From contig CM055107.1 in the NCBI GenBank assembly GCA_029204225.1, positions 17,080,809 through 17,144,808 on the forward strand: 64,000 nucleotides of DNA. Reading direction: 5' to 3'. The notes under the pieces were generated by a model. It worked only from the letters and a program-made list of their open reading frames with translations. It did no database searches and was not told the DNA's origin. Source of the stretch: Diphasiastrum complanatum (taxonomy: Eukaryota > Streptophyta > Lycopodiopsida > Lycopodiales > Lycopodiaceae). Shown here in pieces: positions 34,106-46,000 of the stretch; position 1 is the stretch's first letter, and every line of letters begins with the position of its first letter. The position numbers and the translations under genes were made by a program.

Positions 34106-36368
34106 TCCTAATTCTAATAATTTTGCACTGGTGTCACAGCTATCACATGGATCTAAGGTCAAATCTATTATGATTATTGTTATCAGAACCACTATCAAAA
34201 CTTTTGAACAATAAAAATCCATGAATAAATGTTGCGTATACCTTGTCCTTTCATGGGTTGACATAAATGTTGAAGATCACTAATAATTGTTTGTCAAATC
34301 AACCAATGAAACTTTGCTTTGTCATTTGCGTAAATGATTCTGGTAAAAATAGCTACTGATTTTTTTAATCAAATTTTCATGCCACTTCCAAATCCAATCT
34401 TCCTTGTTTTAGTGCCTTCTACCATGCACATAACAAGTAATAAGTTTTGCAATTTAATTCGCGAAGAGGTTACTTCCATTATCTCAAAGGAACTTGTTGC
34501 ATTATCCACAACCATTTTTGGTTAAGTATCTGCTCATGCCAATTGATCTCCACAATGCCTAACATCAAGGATGTCAAAAAATGGCAAGAAGTTTTGCTAT
34601 GAACCTTGTCTACCCTTGCATGCATGCACTTATTCGATACTTGATGGGTACCTCACCTCTCCACCTACAGTGACACAGTATGCCACTTCGTGTCAAAAGT
34701 AGGGGAGGACTCAAGTTCAATATTTTGGAACCTCTCTACTGATCTGGCTCTTGCATAAAACCATAAATCGAACATTTGATTGGTGTATGATTTTTTCAAA
34801 TTGAGTTATCCAAACATAGATTGGAGTCTATTTAGATTATGATTTCTTTGATTGAACTTGGTTATGTGACTTTTCAGCCACTAGACTTAAAAGCTGAAGG
34901 GTCAGGAACATCAACCAACCAGCACATAAGTTGAAGGTTAGCTATTTTGATCAGAGGTTGAAGACCTCACTAAAGCAGAATTTCATATTTCCAGGCAAAA
35001 CACAATGTTGACTGGAATTTCTTTAGAGATTATTTAGTGAATTACTAGGAACAGTGCTTGTTACATTTAATTGTGAGTTTTATATCTGAACTAGTTAAAT
35101 TCTTACTGATAAAATATCAATACTAATAGGTAGAAAGCCAATTTCAGCAATCAGCCATAGGACTGTCGGTTACAAGCATTGGCTAGAAGCATTTGCATCC
35201 TCTATTACTTTTAAGTATAGTTGCAGCAAACAAGAGTTTGTTCTTAACTCGTAAAGGTCCCAAAGGGCCCAATAGGAGATACTTTTGATAGAAGCTCCAA
35301 AAATTGTTATATAAGCAGATATTCAACTGTATGTGCCTTTTGCACATTGAAATGTCTATGTTCTGAACCTGCTAACTTTGTACAGGAATTTTTGCCCATG
35401 GTGCTTCACACATGGTATATCACCTACTGGAGCCTGCTTGATGCATGCCATGTTAACATTCAAGACACTACCCACATATACCTTCGAAGAAAAAACCTAC
35501 TGCTTTCAAGGGCATTAAGAAAATTACCATATCATCACAAGATTGCGTTATCTCCGTTCAGTAATAAAATATAGGCCAGTGTCATAATAAAGACAAATCC
35601 TACTCAAATAGTACAGAAAAGACTGTAATTTAGAAAAGGAGACTCAATCTCAGGTTTACACGTGCACCATCCTCACGGAAAAATCTTGCATTCAATTTGT
35701 TCAGAGCTGAAATGGCATATACGACTGCAAAAATGGGCATTCCAGCACTCCAAACTCAGCTAAACATGCGTAGGCTGTATTCTTTGGTGATACTTTGGAT
35801 GTATCACCATGAGGGCAAAAGTTTGACAGCTGCCGGCTACCAAGATGGTTTCAAAACTATGGCCAAGATAAGCAAAGATGATAAAAGTCCTACTTTTTGC
35901 GAAGTCTCGCAAGAAGATCTCTAATCATCTCGCAACCTTTCCCATATCTTGTGCATCAATTGGATCGATTTTTGAATCCTAGCAAAATCAGGTATTGCCT
36001 TCAAAAGAACCTCCCAAGTTCCACATCCAAACACTTCCTCTTTTGAACCAGCAGATGTCAAAAATTTCCCAAATGGAACCCTTTCTCTAGAGGACGAAAT
36101 GGTGAAACAGGTTGAATAGCCTCTACAAAATTGTCGGACCAGTCAAACCTAATCCTCCATGCTCATTCAGGAATTTCATGAGATTTAACATGTTGGTACA
36201 GAGACCACTTACTGAGATCTCACGTCATCCTGTTGATCTAACCTTTCACGATGAGATGTAGGTTACATGCATCAATAACGGTGGACAAATGCATCAACTT
36301 TTTTTTATAGAGTCAGGCTGTTATACGTAGATTCAGAGCTTGTTCCAAGAAGTTATTTGATAACAGAA
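34106..36368 (-). other. Spacer and probable PIN 3' flank
   Basis: No coding family recognised. The last few hundred bases (about 35950-36368) lie directly downstream of the PIN stop codon and should hold its 3' UTR and poly(A) site; the exact site is not visible. Confidence 0.5.
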
Positions 36369-39237
36369 TCAGAGACCCAAAAGGATGTAGTACACCAAGT
36401 TGATTGGTAGAGCCACAAGCATGCCAAAAATGACCCTGCAAGTTGTACAACAATCTGACGATTAGATGCTTATGTTCCTATAGTTCTCTCTAACACTGAA
36501 AAAGCGTCTTGCAGTATGGAACCAGAAGCTGTATGAAGTCATACTTAGTCTGTTTCTAGAAACTTACGCAGTGCTAAGAACATCAGGATGCACGTTGTAT
36601 TCTTTCGCAAAGACAAAAGGAACAATGCCTTGGGGTAGTGCTGCCTGCACAGACAGGCAACCAATTGTCAGAGCTCCCTTTCCCTCTTATACATGATAAT
36701 TAATCTCCAGGATATGAAAAAGGTAGAAGAAACCCACCTGCATAATTGAAACACGAAGACCTACACCACGTAAACCCACAGCTATTGAAGTAGCTGCCAT
36801 TACAGCAGGCCCTGTGAGGAATCTAACAACCATGCCAAACAGTGCCAAAGAAGTACCGCAAGCCAAAAGTCTTTTTTGCAGCGCCATGAAGAGACCTGCC
36901 AATGACCAGTCAGTCCGTCAGCCCCTGCAGAAGTTTCTGCTCATGAGTATTATGAAAAATAGAAATGCTTATAATATAGAGGAGGGTTGTAGTACCCAGA
37001 CTGAACATAGCCATTCCCAAACCAGCATTGGAAATTATTGCAATAGAGTTTCCCAGTATCAGAGGCATCTCCTTGTGCCACCTGCATTTGGAAAACACGG
37101 ATGAGGAAAGATCTTCAGAAAATAAAACTTTGCAGCCGACTGAATTATTTATAGCAGTAACAACTGCCTTAGCTCAAGGTAAAAAATAAAGTTTGTAAGC
37201 TCATTGGACTTTGAGGTAGAGTAGATCAACCACAACGCTGCGTCAGAAAACAGCTACGTTTCACCAAATCCAGAAAAACAATCAGTTCTAAAACCAGCAA
37301 AGCTCATTGGACTCTGAAGTAGAGTAGATCAACCACAACGCTACGTCAAAAAAAAGCTAAGTTTCCCCCAAATCCAGAAAAACAATCAGTTCTAAAACCA
37401 GCACCTGTAAGAGACAAGAGCCCAAATCAGACCCAAAAGGCTGGAATAAGTGTTGGGATTCCGAACCAGTTTCCTCCAAACCATGCTCAAGATCAGCTTT
37501 AACATAACAGTTGCTGGAGGCATTTCCTTCTTTCCAACAGCTGGAACTTTGGGTGTGAGCTCAGCAGTAGAACTAGATCTCATTTTACTCAAACTTGGCT
37601 CGTCCTTTTCACCAAATACATATTCATCAGCACCGAAACTCGCCCTGTTTCCAAAACTGAAATCATCACGATCTTCATACTTATCTCCTAATTCCAATGC
37701 TGCACCAGAAAGTGTAACTGATAGTTAGCGAAGGTGTACATTGGATAGTGTATGATCAACTAAATTCCAGAGAACATGGTTTGCTGACTGACTGACTGCA
37801 GATGAGCAGGAAAGCTTCAATAAAATCACCAGAGAAATGGAAGAAAAATAAATAGAAAGGTGAGAAGCCCTTACTAACAGCAGCTGCTCCTGATTGATTG
37901 GGAACTCCAACAACCACCTTCATATCCTTCGGATTGTTTTCTGACTTTGCAGCCTCTCCATTCAGATTTGTTCTTTTGAAAACCTGAACTTTTCCTTCTG
38001 CTGAAACAGGTGAAGCACTAGAGCTCCACACAAACTTGTGCAACTCTTTTGCGTCATCCTCTAACTTCGGCGAAGTTCCGGGATCCGCTTTCTTCACGTT
38101 CTGAGAATAATGCTTCGGAGAAAACACAGCGCCAGGAAAGCTTACTCTTGGAGCCCCTTGGTAACCCGTATGAGTTACATCCACAGACATTCCACCAGTT
38201 CCATGAGCTCTAGCTCCATACATACTACCTCCTGGATAGTAAGGACGCATTGAGAAGCGAGGAGAAGCCAAGGTGTTGGTTCCCTTGTCGTGAAGATCCT
38301 TTGAGCTCTCTTCCGTGAAATTGGATGTCCTTGGAGTGGGAGCTCTGGAAGAGTGAAGAGAGTATACATCAGAAACTGAGAGGTTAGATTGTCTGGGGCT
38401 TCCAGGCACAGGTCTTCCAGGAACCACCGAGCTGAAATCTGTGTGATTGAAGCTGGATTCTCTTGGTGTCAAGTTTCTGGAAGAATGTATGGAATAAATC
38501 TCGGCACCTGTGAGATTAGAGGGCCTAGGAGTGATTGCCTTCGAAGATGGCATCGACGTCAAGCCCACAGACCTTCTGGGCGATAGCATTGCGTGAGATC
38601 GATCTGATATAGATTTCCTAACTGTGACATGGATCTTGCCATCGTTGCCAATCTCTGCTTCTGTCTGCAGGGGCTCCCTGCCATCAAGAGACATGACATC
38701 GGACTCCACCTTGAACGAGACTATAGAGGCTGCTGTCTCGGGAAACTGCTCAGAGATGAGGATCCTAGCACTCCTAAACTCGTACAGGAACAGAAGAAGA
38801 GTATACCATATGATGCATTGAAGCACAACAGCTTGCACTACGAGGCTCCCTGACTCTACCCCGTACATGGCAGCGAGCAGAGGAATGCCCATGACAAGAG
38901 TATTGGGGAGAGTAGCGAGCATGAAGAGAGTGATCATCCATTCCAAACTCCCACTGCGGGAGTATCTCGCCCACAGCCCCAGCACGAAGAGGATCGCAAT
39001 CTTTTGCAGAGTATCTGCTGCTATGAACTTGGCATTCATTTTGTAAGGGTCGTTTGAAGCAATGATATGAAAGGACAAAAAAGGCACAGCAAAGATCGCC
39101 ACAAAGCGATTGATACCACCACATTGATCAGGAGTTAAGATCTTCCACCATCTCACCGATCCATAGGCCAGTATCATGGCCACATAGAGTGGTACAAGAG
39201 CACTGAGCACCTTGTAGAGATCCTCCGCGCTGATCAT
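36369..39237 (-). CDS. PIN: PIN-FORMED auxin efflux carrier, full length, six exons
   Basis: PIN proteins export auxin at the plasma membrane and set the direction of its flow. Exons are 39237-37875, 37699-37405, 37081-36996, 36895-36738, 36644-36568 and 36435-36369. All introns are GT-AG (93-323 bp), and the joined frame closes exactly at 681 residues. Residues 1-156 hold the first five membrane helices (start [20 protein letters not shown]). Residues 157-520 form the long hydrophilic loop of a canonical PIN. It carries TPRPSN (236-241), TPRESS (257-262), SPRQSN (280-285) and TPRTSN (301-306), the type of site used by AGC kinases such as PID and D6PK, and a VRKSIS site near 206-211. NPNTYSSL at 535-542 matches the family's NPNxYSSL internalisation motif. 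The last helices follow ([43 protein letters not shown]). No lesion is seen. Six exons is the usual PIN layout. Confidence 0.97.
37196..37402. repeat. 104-bp direct duplication in PIN intron 2, touching the splice donor
   Basis: 37196-37299 and 37300-37402 are about 90% identical (AGCTCATTGGACT, GTAGAGTAGATCAACCACAA, CCAGAAAAACAATCAG, TTCTAAAACCAGCA). The copy nearer exon 2 ends two bases short of the donor G at 37404. Confidence 0.93.
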
Positions 39238-40870
39238 CTTTGTTGGCTAATGTCTCACCGCAGCCACTGCCTAGATTGAGATTCAACAGCAAATAAAACT
39301 GGCAGCTAAGTGTTATAAGAGAACCATTTGCTGCAGCTTACACTTCGGATCGTTACTAATCTACGATTTATCATTATTGCTAGCTTCGATCTAATGCAGT
39401 GGTGCGATTGTGATAGATGGGAGGGCTGAGAGTAAGTCATATAGATCTTACTTGGTAAATGTTGAGAATTGCAGCAGAAATTGTTACATAAAGAGGTAAC
39501 GCTGTATAGCATCATACAGAAGTAATCCTCCACTTGAACCAGCTTCCGGGAGCTTACTGGAAGGACGATCTCCGTTGAGCAAACACAAATGTGTTCTTTG
39601 CTTGCTTCTCTTTAACACAAGCTAGCATCTATTTTCTCAACATAAAATAGGACGAGTCAATGTGGGCAAACACACGCGCTGATCGAGACAAAATCCATCT
39701 ATATCCCCTTGCTTCGCGAATCAACGTGTACTCTTCCGGCCATCACGATTATTCAGCACGAGCTGAGATGTACATCTGGCGTGCTGAGTGATAGCTATTA
39801 GCAACCACACTCACTCTTTTTTGGTTCAGAGTCCAGACTCCAGACTCGATCTTATGCTGTCCGTAAACCCATTTCCCTTCTACTGTCCATCTACATCAGA
39901 CGCTCGTAGCAAGGGCAATCTTGCACATCTCCATCACACCTCCACAGCCCACACAATTTGCTGGACAGACAGTGCGAGCAGAGCGGGCTCAGAAGCACTT
40001 GCTACCATCACACCTCCGCAGCCTACACAATTACTGAACAGTGCAAGCAGAACAGCTCAGGAGCACTTGCAACTGAGCAAGAGCAGCAGCAGCAGCAGCG
40101 ACAGCGAGAATACTGAGCACTGGGCATCCACCACCCGCTCCTTTTCTACTGCGCACGCATTGTCATTCTCTGTACTATACGCATAACCACGCTTTTCTCT
40201 CTCCCTTTTGTTCTACTCACGTCTCTCTGTCTTTCTACGGTAGTCTACGATGAAAGCAAGCCCCAATAATGATCAGCTCGAAATGCGCACTCGACCCATG
40301 CGGATGCAGTCATCCCCGCAGCTGCTCCAGCCCCCATCGAATCCACTTTTGTACTCCATTCCAGAGCCTGGCCCTCTTCCCCTCTCTCTCTAGCCCAAAA
40401 TTTCCTACCTCATCTCGCATGATCATCTCTTCAGCAGCTGAGCTGAGCTGAGCAACTCCACTTGAGGCGCCCCCTCAGCTGGGCTCAGTCCACAGTAGAC
40501 ACTGACACTCTCTCTCTAGAACCGCAATAGATTCCTATTTGCGGGAGCCGGCGCTGGCCTACGCCGTGGGACCCCAGCGACCGGTCCCGGCAGCCGACGA
40601 CCGCAACCGTCCAGCGGTCATAAGTATGATTCGCTGGAAAAGGAACATACCGGTCAAATCCAACGTCGGGCACGCGCCGCACGGGCCGCCCACCTCCCCC
40701 CGCCTGCGCACTACCGACCTGGGTCCTGGAATGCCACGCTGGCCACCACGTCATCATCCCCGCATAAAACCGACGGCCCCGCAGGTCCTCACACGCGGCG
40801 GGCCCCGGCCCTGGCCCATAGGCCATGTGGCATGCATGGCCATGTAAGGAGGACGGGGGTGTCAGTCAGT
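39238..40870 (-). promoter_or_regulatory. PIN upstream region, with a GC-rich stretch
   Basis: This lies upstream of the PIN start and lacks retroelement motifs. 40530-40850 is markedly GC- and CpG-rich compared with the window. A short AGC triplet run lies at 40080-40102, and CT-rich pyrimidine tracts at 40195-40245 and 40380-40395 (plus strand). It probably contains the 5' UTR and promoter. No transcription start is assigned. Confidence 0.45.
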
Positions 40871-41509
40871 GGAACACTTCCTTTTTAATTGGAGGTTTTG
40901 GTAGCTAGGCCCCCCAACCCCCTTTCTATCATGAGCGTCCTTTATGGACTAACATGTGCCCTCAATGATATTCATTCAACTAAAATTGTCCTACAGCTCA
41001 GCTCTCCTCTTTAGTCTCACCAATGCCCATTCTCATCAACTCTTTGCTTCATACAAGATGGCACACACTACTCCACCATTCTCATCAACTTTTTGCCTCA
41101 TAAATTCAAGATGGCACCAGTGCCACACCACTGCTCGAGAACCTCTTCCTATTTAACCTACAAAATCTGGTATAAACCCAAACTTCTCGGAATTCCAATT
41201 TTCCTTCCTTCCAATCCTACACTTCCAAACAAGTGAATGCACTTTCCCTACATAGTCCTTTTTACAAGGTCTTGGAACCTTCAACTTTTCAAAAACAACA
41301 TTCTATTTCCTACATAGAATGTGCCTTTCCGCCCTTTATGCAATTTATTTTTCCTAATTCTAAAACCTTAAAATTTTCATCTACAACCTCATATTTCCTG
41401 CTTATAATTTGCCATGTCCTCCTTTTAACAAATTCTTTTGCAAAATTTTAGAACCTTGAAATTCTCATTTATACCATTTTTTGTTTCGTACGTAAAATAT
41501 TCAGTAGTC
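40871..41509. other. Spacer, no gene seen
   Basis: Low-GC sequence with weak internal similarity (CTCATCAACT twice near 41033 and 41081). No motif recognised. Confidence 0.45.
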
Positions 41510-41790
41510 TCCGACTTCGACCATCATGTCATCCGAAGTGTCCGAAATCTCCGACCTCACCAATGTGACCGAAGTCTTCGAAGTATTTGACATCTTCGAC
41601 TTATCTGACTACTTCGATGATCTATTGATCCAACTACTTTGAAGTCATCCGAAGTGTCTGAAGTATCCGTCGACGTCTTCGACGATCGACTTATTCAGTT
41701 ACTTCGACGATCAACCGATCCATCCACTTTGACAATCTAGTCAACAGACTCATTCGACTTCCTCAATAACTTCAAGTCATCTGTCTCGTC
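41510..41790. repeat. Degenerate TTCGAC/GAAGTC-rich tract
   Basis: Short variants of TTCGAC, CCGAAGT, TCTCCGAC and CTTCGACGATC recur throughout. A 38-residue acidic frame (41526-41642, plus, ten Asp or Glu) falls in it but looks like a by-product. Confidence 0.75.
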
Positions 41791-41921
41791 TGACTGATAG
41801 ACACATTGTACAGCTGTTCAAATATTTATTGAGTACAACGATGTACATAGTTGTAGTTCAAACATTTATTGTATTTAATTACAAGGATGTGGTTTATAAA
41901 TACCTCTTCATCACGCATTCT

Positions 41922-42583
41922 CCGTGATGCTCCGCCAACAAAGCGAATGATATTGAGCATCCAACTTACGCCTCCCTTTCTGGCTGTAACATATTCAGTG
42001 TTGTTCAAGCTTTCTTTGTAATATAGCAACACGTTCTATCATCTGTGTTTAACGTAGATGTATGATGTTGTGATTTGATTACACTCTTACTGCTTGTTCA
42101 TGCTTGTTTACTCACTCTGAACAGGGATGTCAACCACTCCTTAGTATTTGATCAGACGATGGCTGTTTTTTGACGCCTAAGAAACTTGCATTATCATACT
42201 ACATTATCACTTTTTTACATTCTGAACTGAACTTCATACTGAAAACCAATTTCCGTAATGCTCCGCCAACAGAGCGAATGATATTGAGCATCCAAGTTAC
42301 GCCTCCATTTCTGGTTGTAACGTATTTAGTGTTGTTCAAGCTTTCTTTGTAATATAGAAGCAACACATTCTATCATCTGTGTTTAACGTAGATGTATGAT
42401 GTTGTGCTTGCTGCTTGTTCATGCTTGTTCACTCACTCTGAACAAATCACGGATGTCAACAACTCCTTAGTATTTGATCAGACGATGGCTATCTTTTGAC
42501 GCCTAAAGAACTTGCATTATCATACTACATTATCACTTTTTTAATTCTGAACTGAACTTCATACTGAAAACCAATTTACAGTA
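41922..42583. repeat. Tandem duplication with 331-bp unit
   Basis: Copy 1 begins CCGTGATGCTCCGCCAACA at 41922 and copy 2 CCGTAATGCTCCGCCAACA at 42253. They stay over 90% alike through TTAACGTAGATGTATGATG, CTTAGTATTTGATCAGACGA and CATACTGAAAACCAATTT. A few bases of a third unit (CAGTAAT) follow. No coding or RNA family recognised. Confidence 0.93.
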
Positions 42584-43052
42584 ATACCACACATCATCTA
42601 ATCTCTTTGGTGGACTGTACTCATGTTTGTTTGAGTATGAATTACTTTTAAGATAACGCTTGAGCTGTAATTATATCTTTGCATTTACATTCTTTTAGAC
42701 TGTTCTTGCTTGTAGCAGCCCATAATAACAGGAGAGTTGTTCCGCAACTATTTTCTTCTCTCTTCCTCCGTTCACGTTACCCATTCTAGCATTTATCTTT
42801 AGTCTAACTTTCATTTTCCTTTGCATGGATCCTCTATTCATAGAATTGCTATTGATACTCTACACATGCATATACTGCCCCAAACCTTGTACTAACTCCA
42901 GTTAGTTTATCTGGGCCTCACAAGGTTATTAATTACTTGTGGGTCACATCCAATATGATGTGGCATAACTAATAAGCTTGATTCACTGGAGTACCAAGTA
43001 TCCCAGTCTAAGAATATATTGAATCCTATATACATGACATGGACTATAGGGT
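42584..43052. other. Unassigned spacer
   Basis: No gene or repeat recognised between the tandem duplication and the family Y LTR. Confidence 0.5.
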
Positions 43053-43840
43053 TGTAGATCTGCGTAGTATAGCCCTCCCGCCTATCAACAAGGGTTAGAT
43101 CACTGGATAGGTACCTAACTATGCATAGATGCTAATTTTAGTTAGTTTCCTACTTCCTCCCTAACTCTATTCACCACTAACACTACTCTCCCTTAACTCT
43201 ACTCCTCTACTCTAACATTCATCATGATTTGGGTGAAGGAGAGGGATAGAAAAGGAGAGGAAGAGAGAGAGATGAGATGGAGGTTAACTCAAATGCTCAA
43301 TGTCATTGCTTATGGAAAAACCTTAACTAGCATAACCAAAAAGCATGGGAAATGAAAATAACAAGCAATCACAACAATAGCATTAGCAAGATTGATTAGC
43401 AAATGAGGATGCTTGAGCTCTCAAAATGGTAGAGTCTCCTCCTCTCTATTAAGCATGAAAATAGTGTACAAATGGTGCCTTTTTATTAAATGGGGAAGGC
43501 CCTTGCCCCTCAATTTTATTGGCTAATATTCACATTGATCCTATCCATTCATCTTGGACCCAACTTGATCCAAGGGTCCACAAAAAGTACATTGAAAATC
43601 ACAAGATTCATGTGAGTCCAAAATTGGACCCAAATCTAAAAAGTAAACTCTAAGTCTAGAATTGACTTTGGGCCTCAAGTTTTATTTTAATTACAAAGGG
43701 CCCAAGTCTATTATTTTATTTACAACTTCACTTGCGTGCTCATTGAGCCATGAGCTTATACACGCAGGATGCCATGCCCTCGCAACACATTTTACTGGAT
43801 GATTTTATATATTTACACTTTGTTGGAAATACCCCCAACA
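43053..43840 (-). mobile_element. Family Y 3' LTR (minus orientation), about 788 bp
   Basis: On the minus strand it starts TGTTGGGGGTATTTCCAACA and ends near GATCTACA. It aligns along its length with 59062-59809. Shared blocks include TTGTGGACCCTTGGATCAAG, AAAAGGCACCATTTGTAC and CTATGCATAGTTAGG. The outer end is approximate. Confidence 0.85.
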
Positions 43841-43886
43841 GGACCCACGACCTAAAGTAGTGCCAGTCCCTCGGCACTCTGCTGGT

Positions 43887-46000
43887 TTAGTATAATGTTT
43901 TCTTCGTCCGCCTTTGCTGGATCAGGTTGGTGGTGACGTCCTCCATGAAGTTGAGGCGGTCCAGTTTCTTCAAGTCCTTGGGCGTGTGAAGGGACTTGTG
44001 GACTCCTCGCAGCCAATCTTGGTCGACCCATGTTTGGAATCTACGTGTCCATGGATCGCCCAGAAGCGCAGCTCGGTAATACACACGAGTGATTGGCAGT
44101 TGATCTTCGACTTTGTCTGAAGGTAGCACCTTATTAAAGTCAAAGAATATAGATGGGAGAAAATTGTCCCATTTAGTCTCGATTCCCATTAGATGTTCTA
44201 AGTCCCAGGTGTAAGTGGCTGCCGCACGGACTGTTGGATCAGGGCAATTGATATAATGGGTTGCGAACACGATGAGAGCTCTTCTGGCATCTACATCCGT
44301 AGTCCACCCATATACTGACTGTATGATCGGCCAATTAAAATTCTGAACTGTGATCTTGTCCAGAGGGGTGCCGCATTCTGCCCATTTGGATCTTCGTGTA
44401 CATGGCAGGGAGTGCACATTCACCCGTAATTGTTGTGGACTCGTCACGTAGGCCCTGATGGCCGCATGGTCTCTTTCGAACAATTGCTGATGCCACTCTG
44501 GTTGTGGTTGGAGGGCGGGTGATGCTTGCAGTTCTTTGCCCTTTATGGTCTGAACTGAAACCGATATTTGTCAGTCGCCTCTTGATGACTCGTGGGGATA
44601 CTTTGATAGGAATTCGTTGATTTTCTCCTCCACAGACTTGGGTCTTCGGATTGCCTGGCTGACAGATATGGTGCGTGAACCTCTGGATGATGTGGCTTGG
44701 CTTTGGCTAGTATTTGCGCCTTGCCCCTAATCTCGCGTCTCAGCAGCCGTATCTGTTTGCCCTTGATCTTGACCTTCAGACCCTTGATCCTGGTTAAATC
44801 CCCTGCTGCCTGTTGGCTTTGGTCTTGGCTGGCACTAGCATGTGCAGCGTCAAAAATCGGTGGTGATGGAATTACCACGGGGGTGGACTGGGCCTTCGTG
44901 TCCATGAATTTTTGGCATGCCTTGAGGGTTTGCTTGGCCTGGGTGAGCTCGTGAGTTGCGCTTGTCCGATATTTATTGAACTCTGTCTAGTAGCTATTTA
45001 AGGTTTGGCTATATACCTGCACTTGACGCCGAAGAAGATTCATTTCTGATTGAGAAAGCGGCCTTGAGTCTGGTGCAGGTTGAGCTAACCAGACGAGCTT
45101 TTCATCTTGTAGGGCTTTGACCTCCGTCCCCAGACACATATTCTCTGCTTCCAAAAGTTTTAGTTGTGCTTGGATGGGAGCAAGCCGTTGGGACGCTTCA
45201 GATTGAAGCTCCCGCACCTTTGTGGAGGCCTCTATCAGCGCTTTGGAGAGGCTTTGGATATATTTGTTGAGGCCCTCCTCCTTCTGCTGCAGCTTGGCAA
45301 TCTCCTGGTGGCCTTCTTGTTCATGTTGTTGCGTCAGAATCAATTCGTGCTGCAGCTTGGTGAGGTCTGCTCGCAGTTGTGTGTTACTCAATGCCAGGTG
45401 TAGTACCCTACTTTCCAGAATGGCTTTGGCCGCTACCACATCCATGATGTATTTTCCCAGAGTCTGGTATGCCGTTGTTAGGTCTATGGGAGCAGCCGAT
45501 ACACTGGCACTGATAGGGAGGGGCTTGTGTTGTATCGGCCCCGACGACTTGTGGAATACCGTCGTCATTATCTTCGATCAGGTTCTCATTGGACCTGATG
45601 CTATCTGGGGCGGTAGGATCAACCCGATCTGGCGATGGTACGAAAACTTATTTTGACCTTGTATGTGGTATCTTGGTACAAGAAGTGGAAACGAGTCTTT
45701 TCCTCGTCCCAGGTGGCATAAGCGTGAAGGGTGAGGCCCATGTTAATCTCAGAATGGAAAAACATCGGGTAAAAACCCATTGCCTCTAGAAGTGGGCCGG
45801 TTGTCTGCAACCATGGTTGGATCAAAGCGTCAGAGGGTAGAGGCCAAATCTGTGTGGCCTTGGGGATGTCACGCTGGATCACCTGTTTGGTGCCAGAGTC
45901 TTCAGAGGATGAGGAGGCCATGTTAGCAGTGATGATTAGAGGTCGAAAAAGTAGAAAAAACGGTAAAAAGTGGAAAAAGATGTGGAAACGGTAGAAAACT
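43887..46000 (-). pseudogene. Family Y ORF of unknown function, minus copy (internal deletion)
   Basis: Unrecognised protein. The start chosen is the Met at 45921 (MASSSSEDSGTKQVIQ). It has an N-terminal domain (IWPLPSDALIQPWLQTTGP, LLEAMGFYPMFFHSEINMGL); a deletion near 45640 that removes about 1 kb present in the plus copy; a coiled coil of about 150 residues (AAKAILESRVLHLALSNTQL, LRADLTKLQHELILTQQHEQ, SEASQRLAPIQAQLKLLEAE); a Pro-rich and basic linker; and a C-terminal domain (CTRRSKWAECGTPLDKITVQ, DLEHLMGIETKWDNFLP, AALLGDPWTRRFQTWVDQDW, LHTPKDLKKLDRLNFMEDV) ending RTKKTLY at 43887, about 45 bp before the LTR. It has a stop near 44986 and frameshifts. It lies downstream of a gypsy RT-RNase H on the same strand. 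No zinc knuckle, protease, signal peptide or convincing membrane span is visible. It could be an extra ORF of the element or a captured host gene. Confidence 0.75.

Noticed and set aside
38389-38853. Plus-strand frames opposite PIN exon 1
   Set aside because: Antisense shadows of the PIN coding sequence.
40485-40847. Frames on both strands in the GC-rich stretch upstream of PIN
   Set aside because: GC-rich sequence has few stops; no start context, splice pattern or family motif supports a gene.
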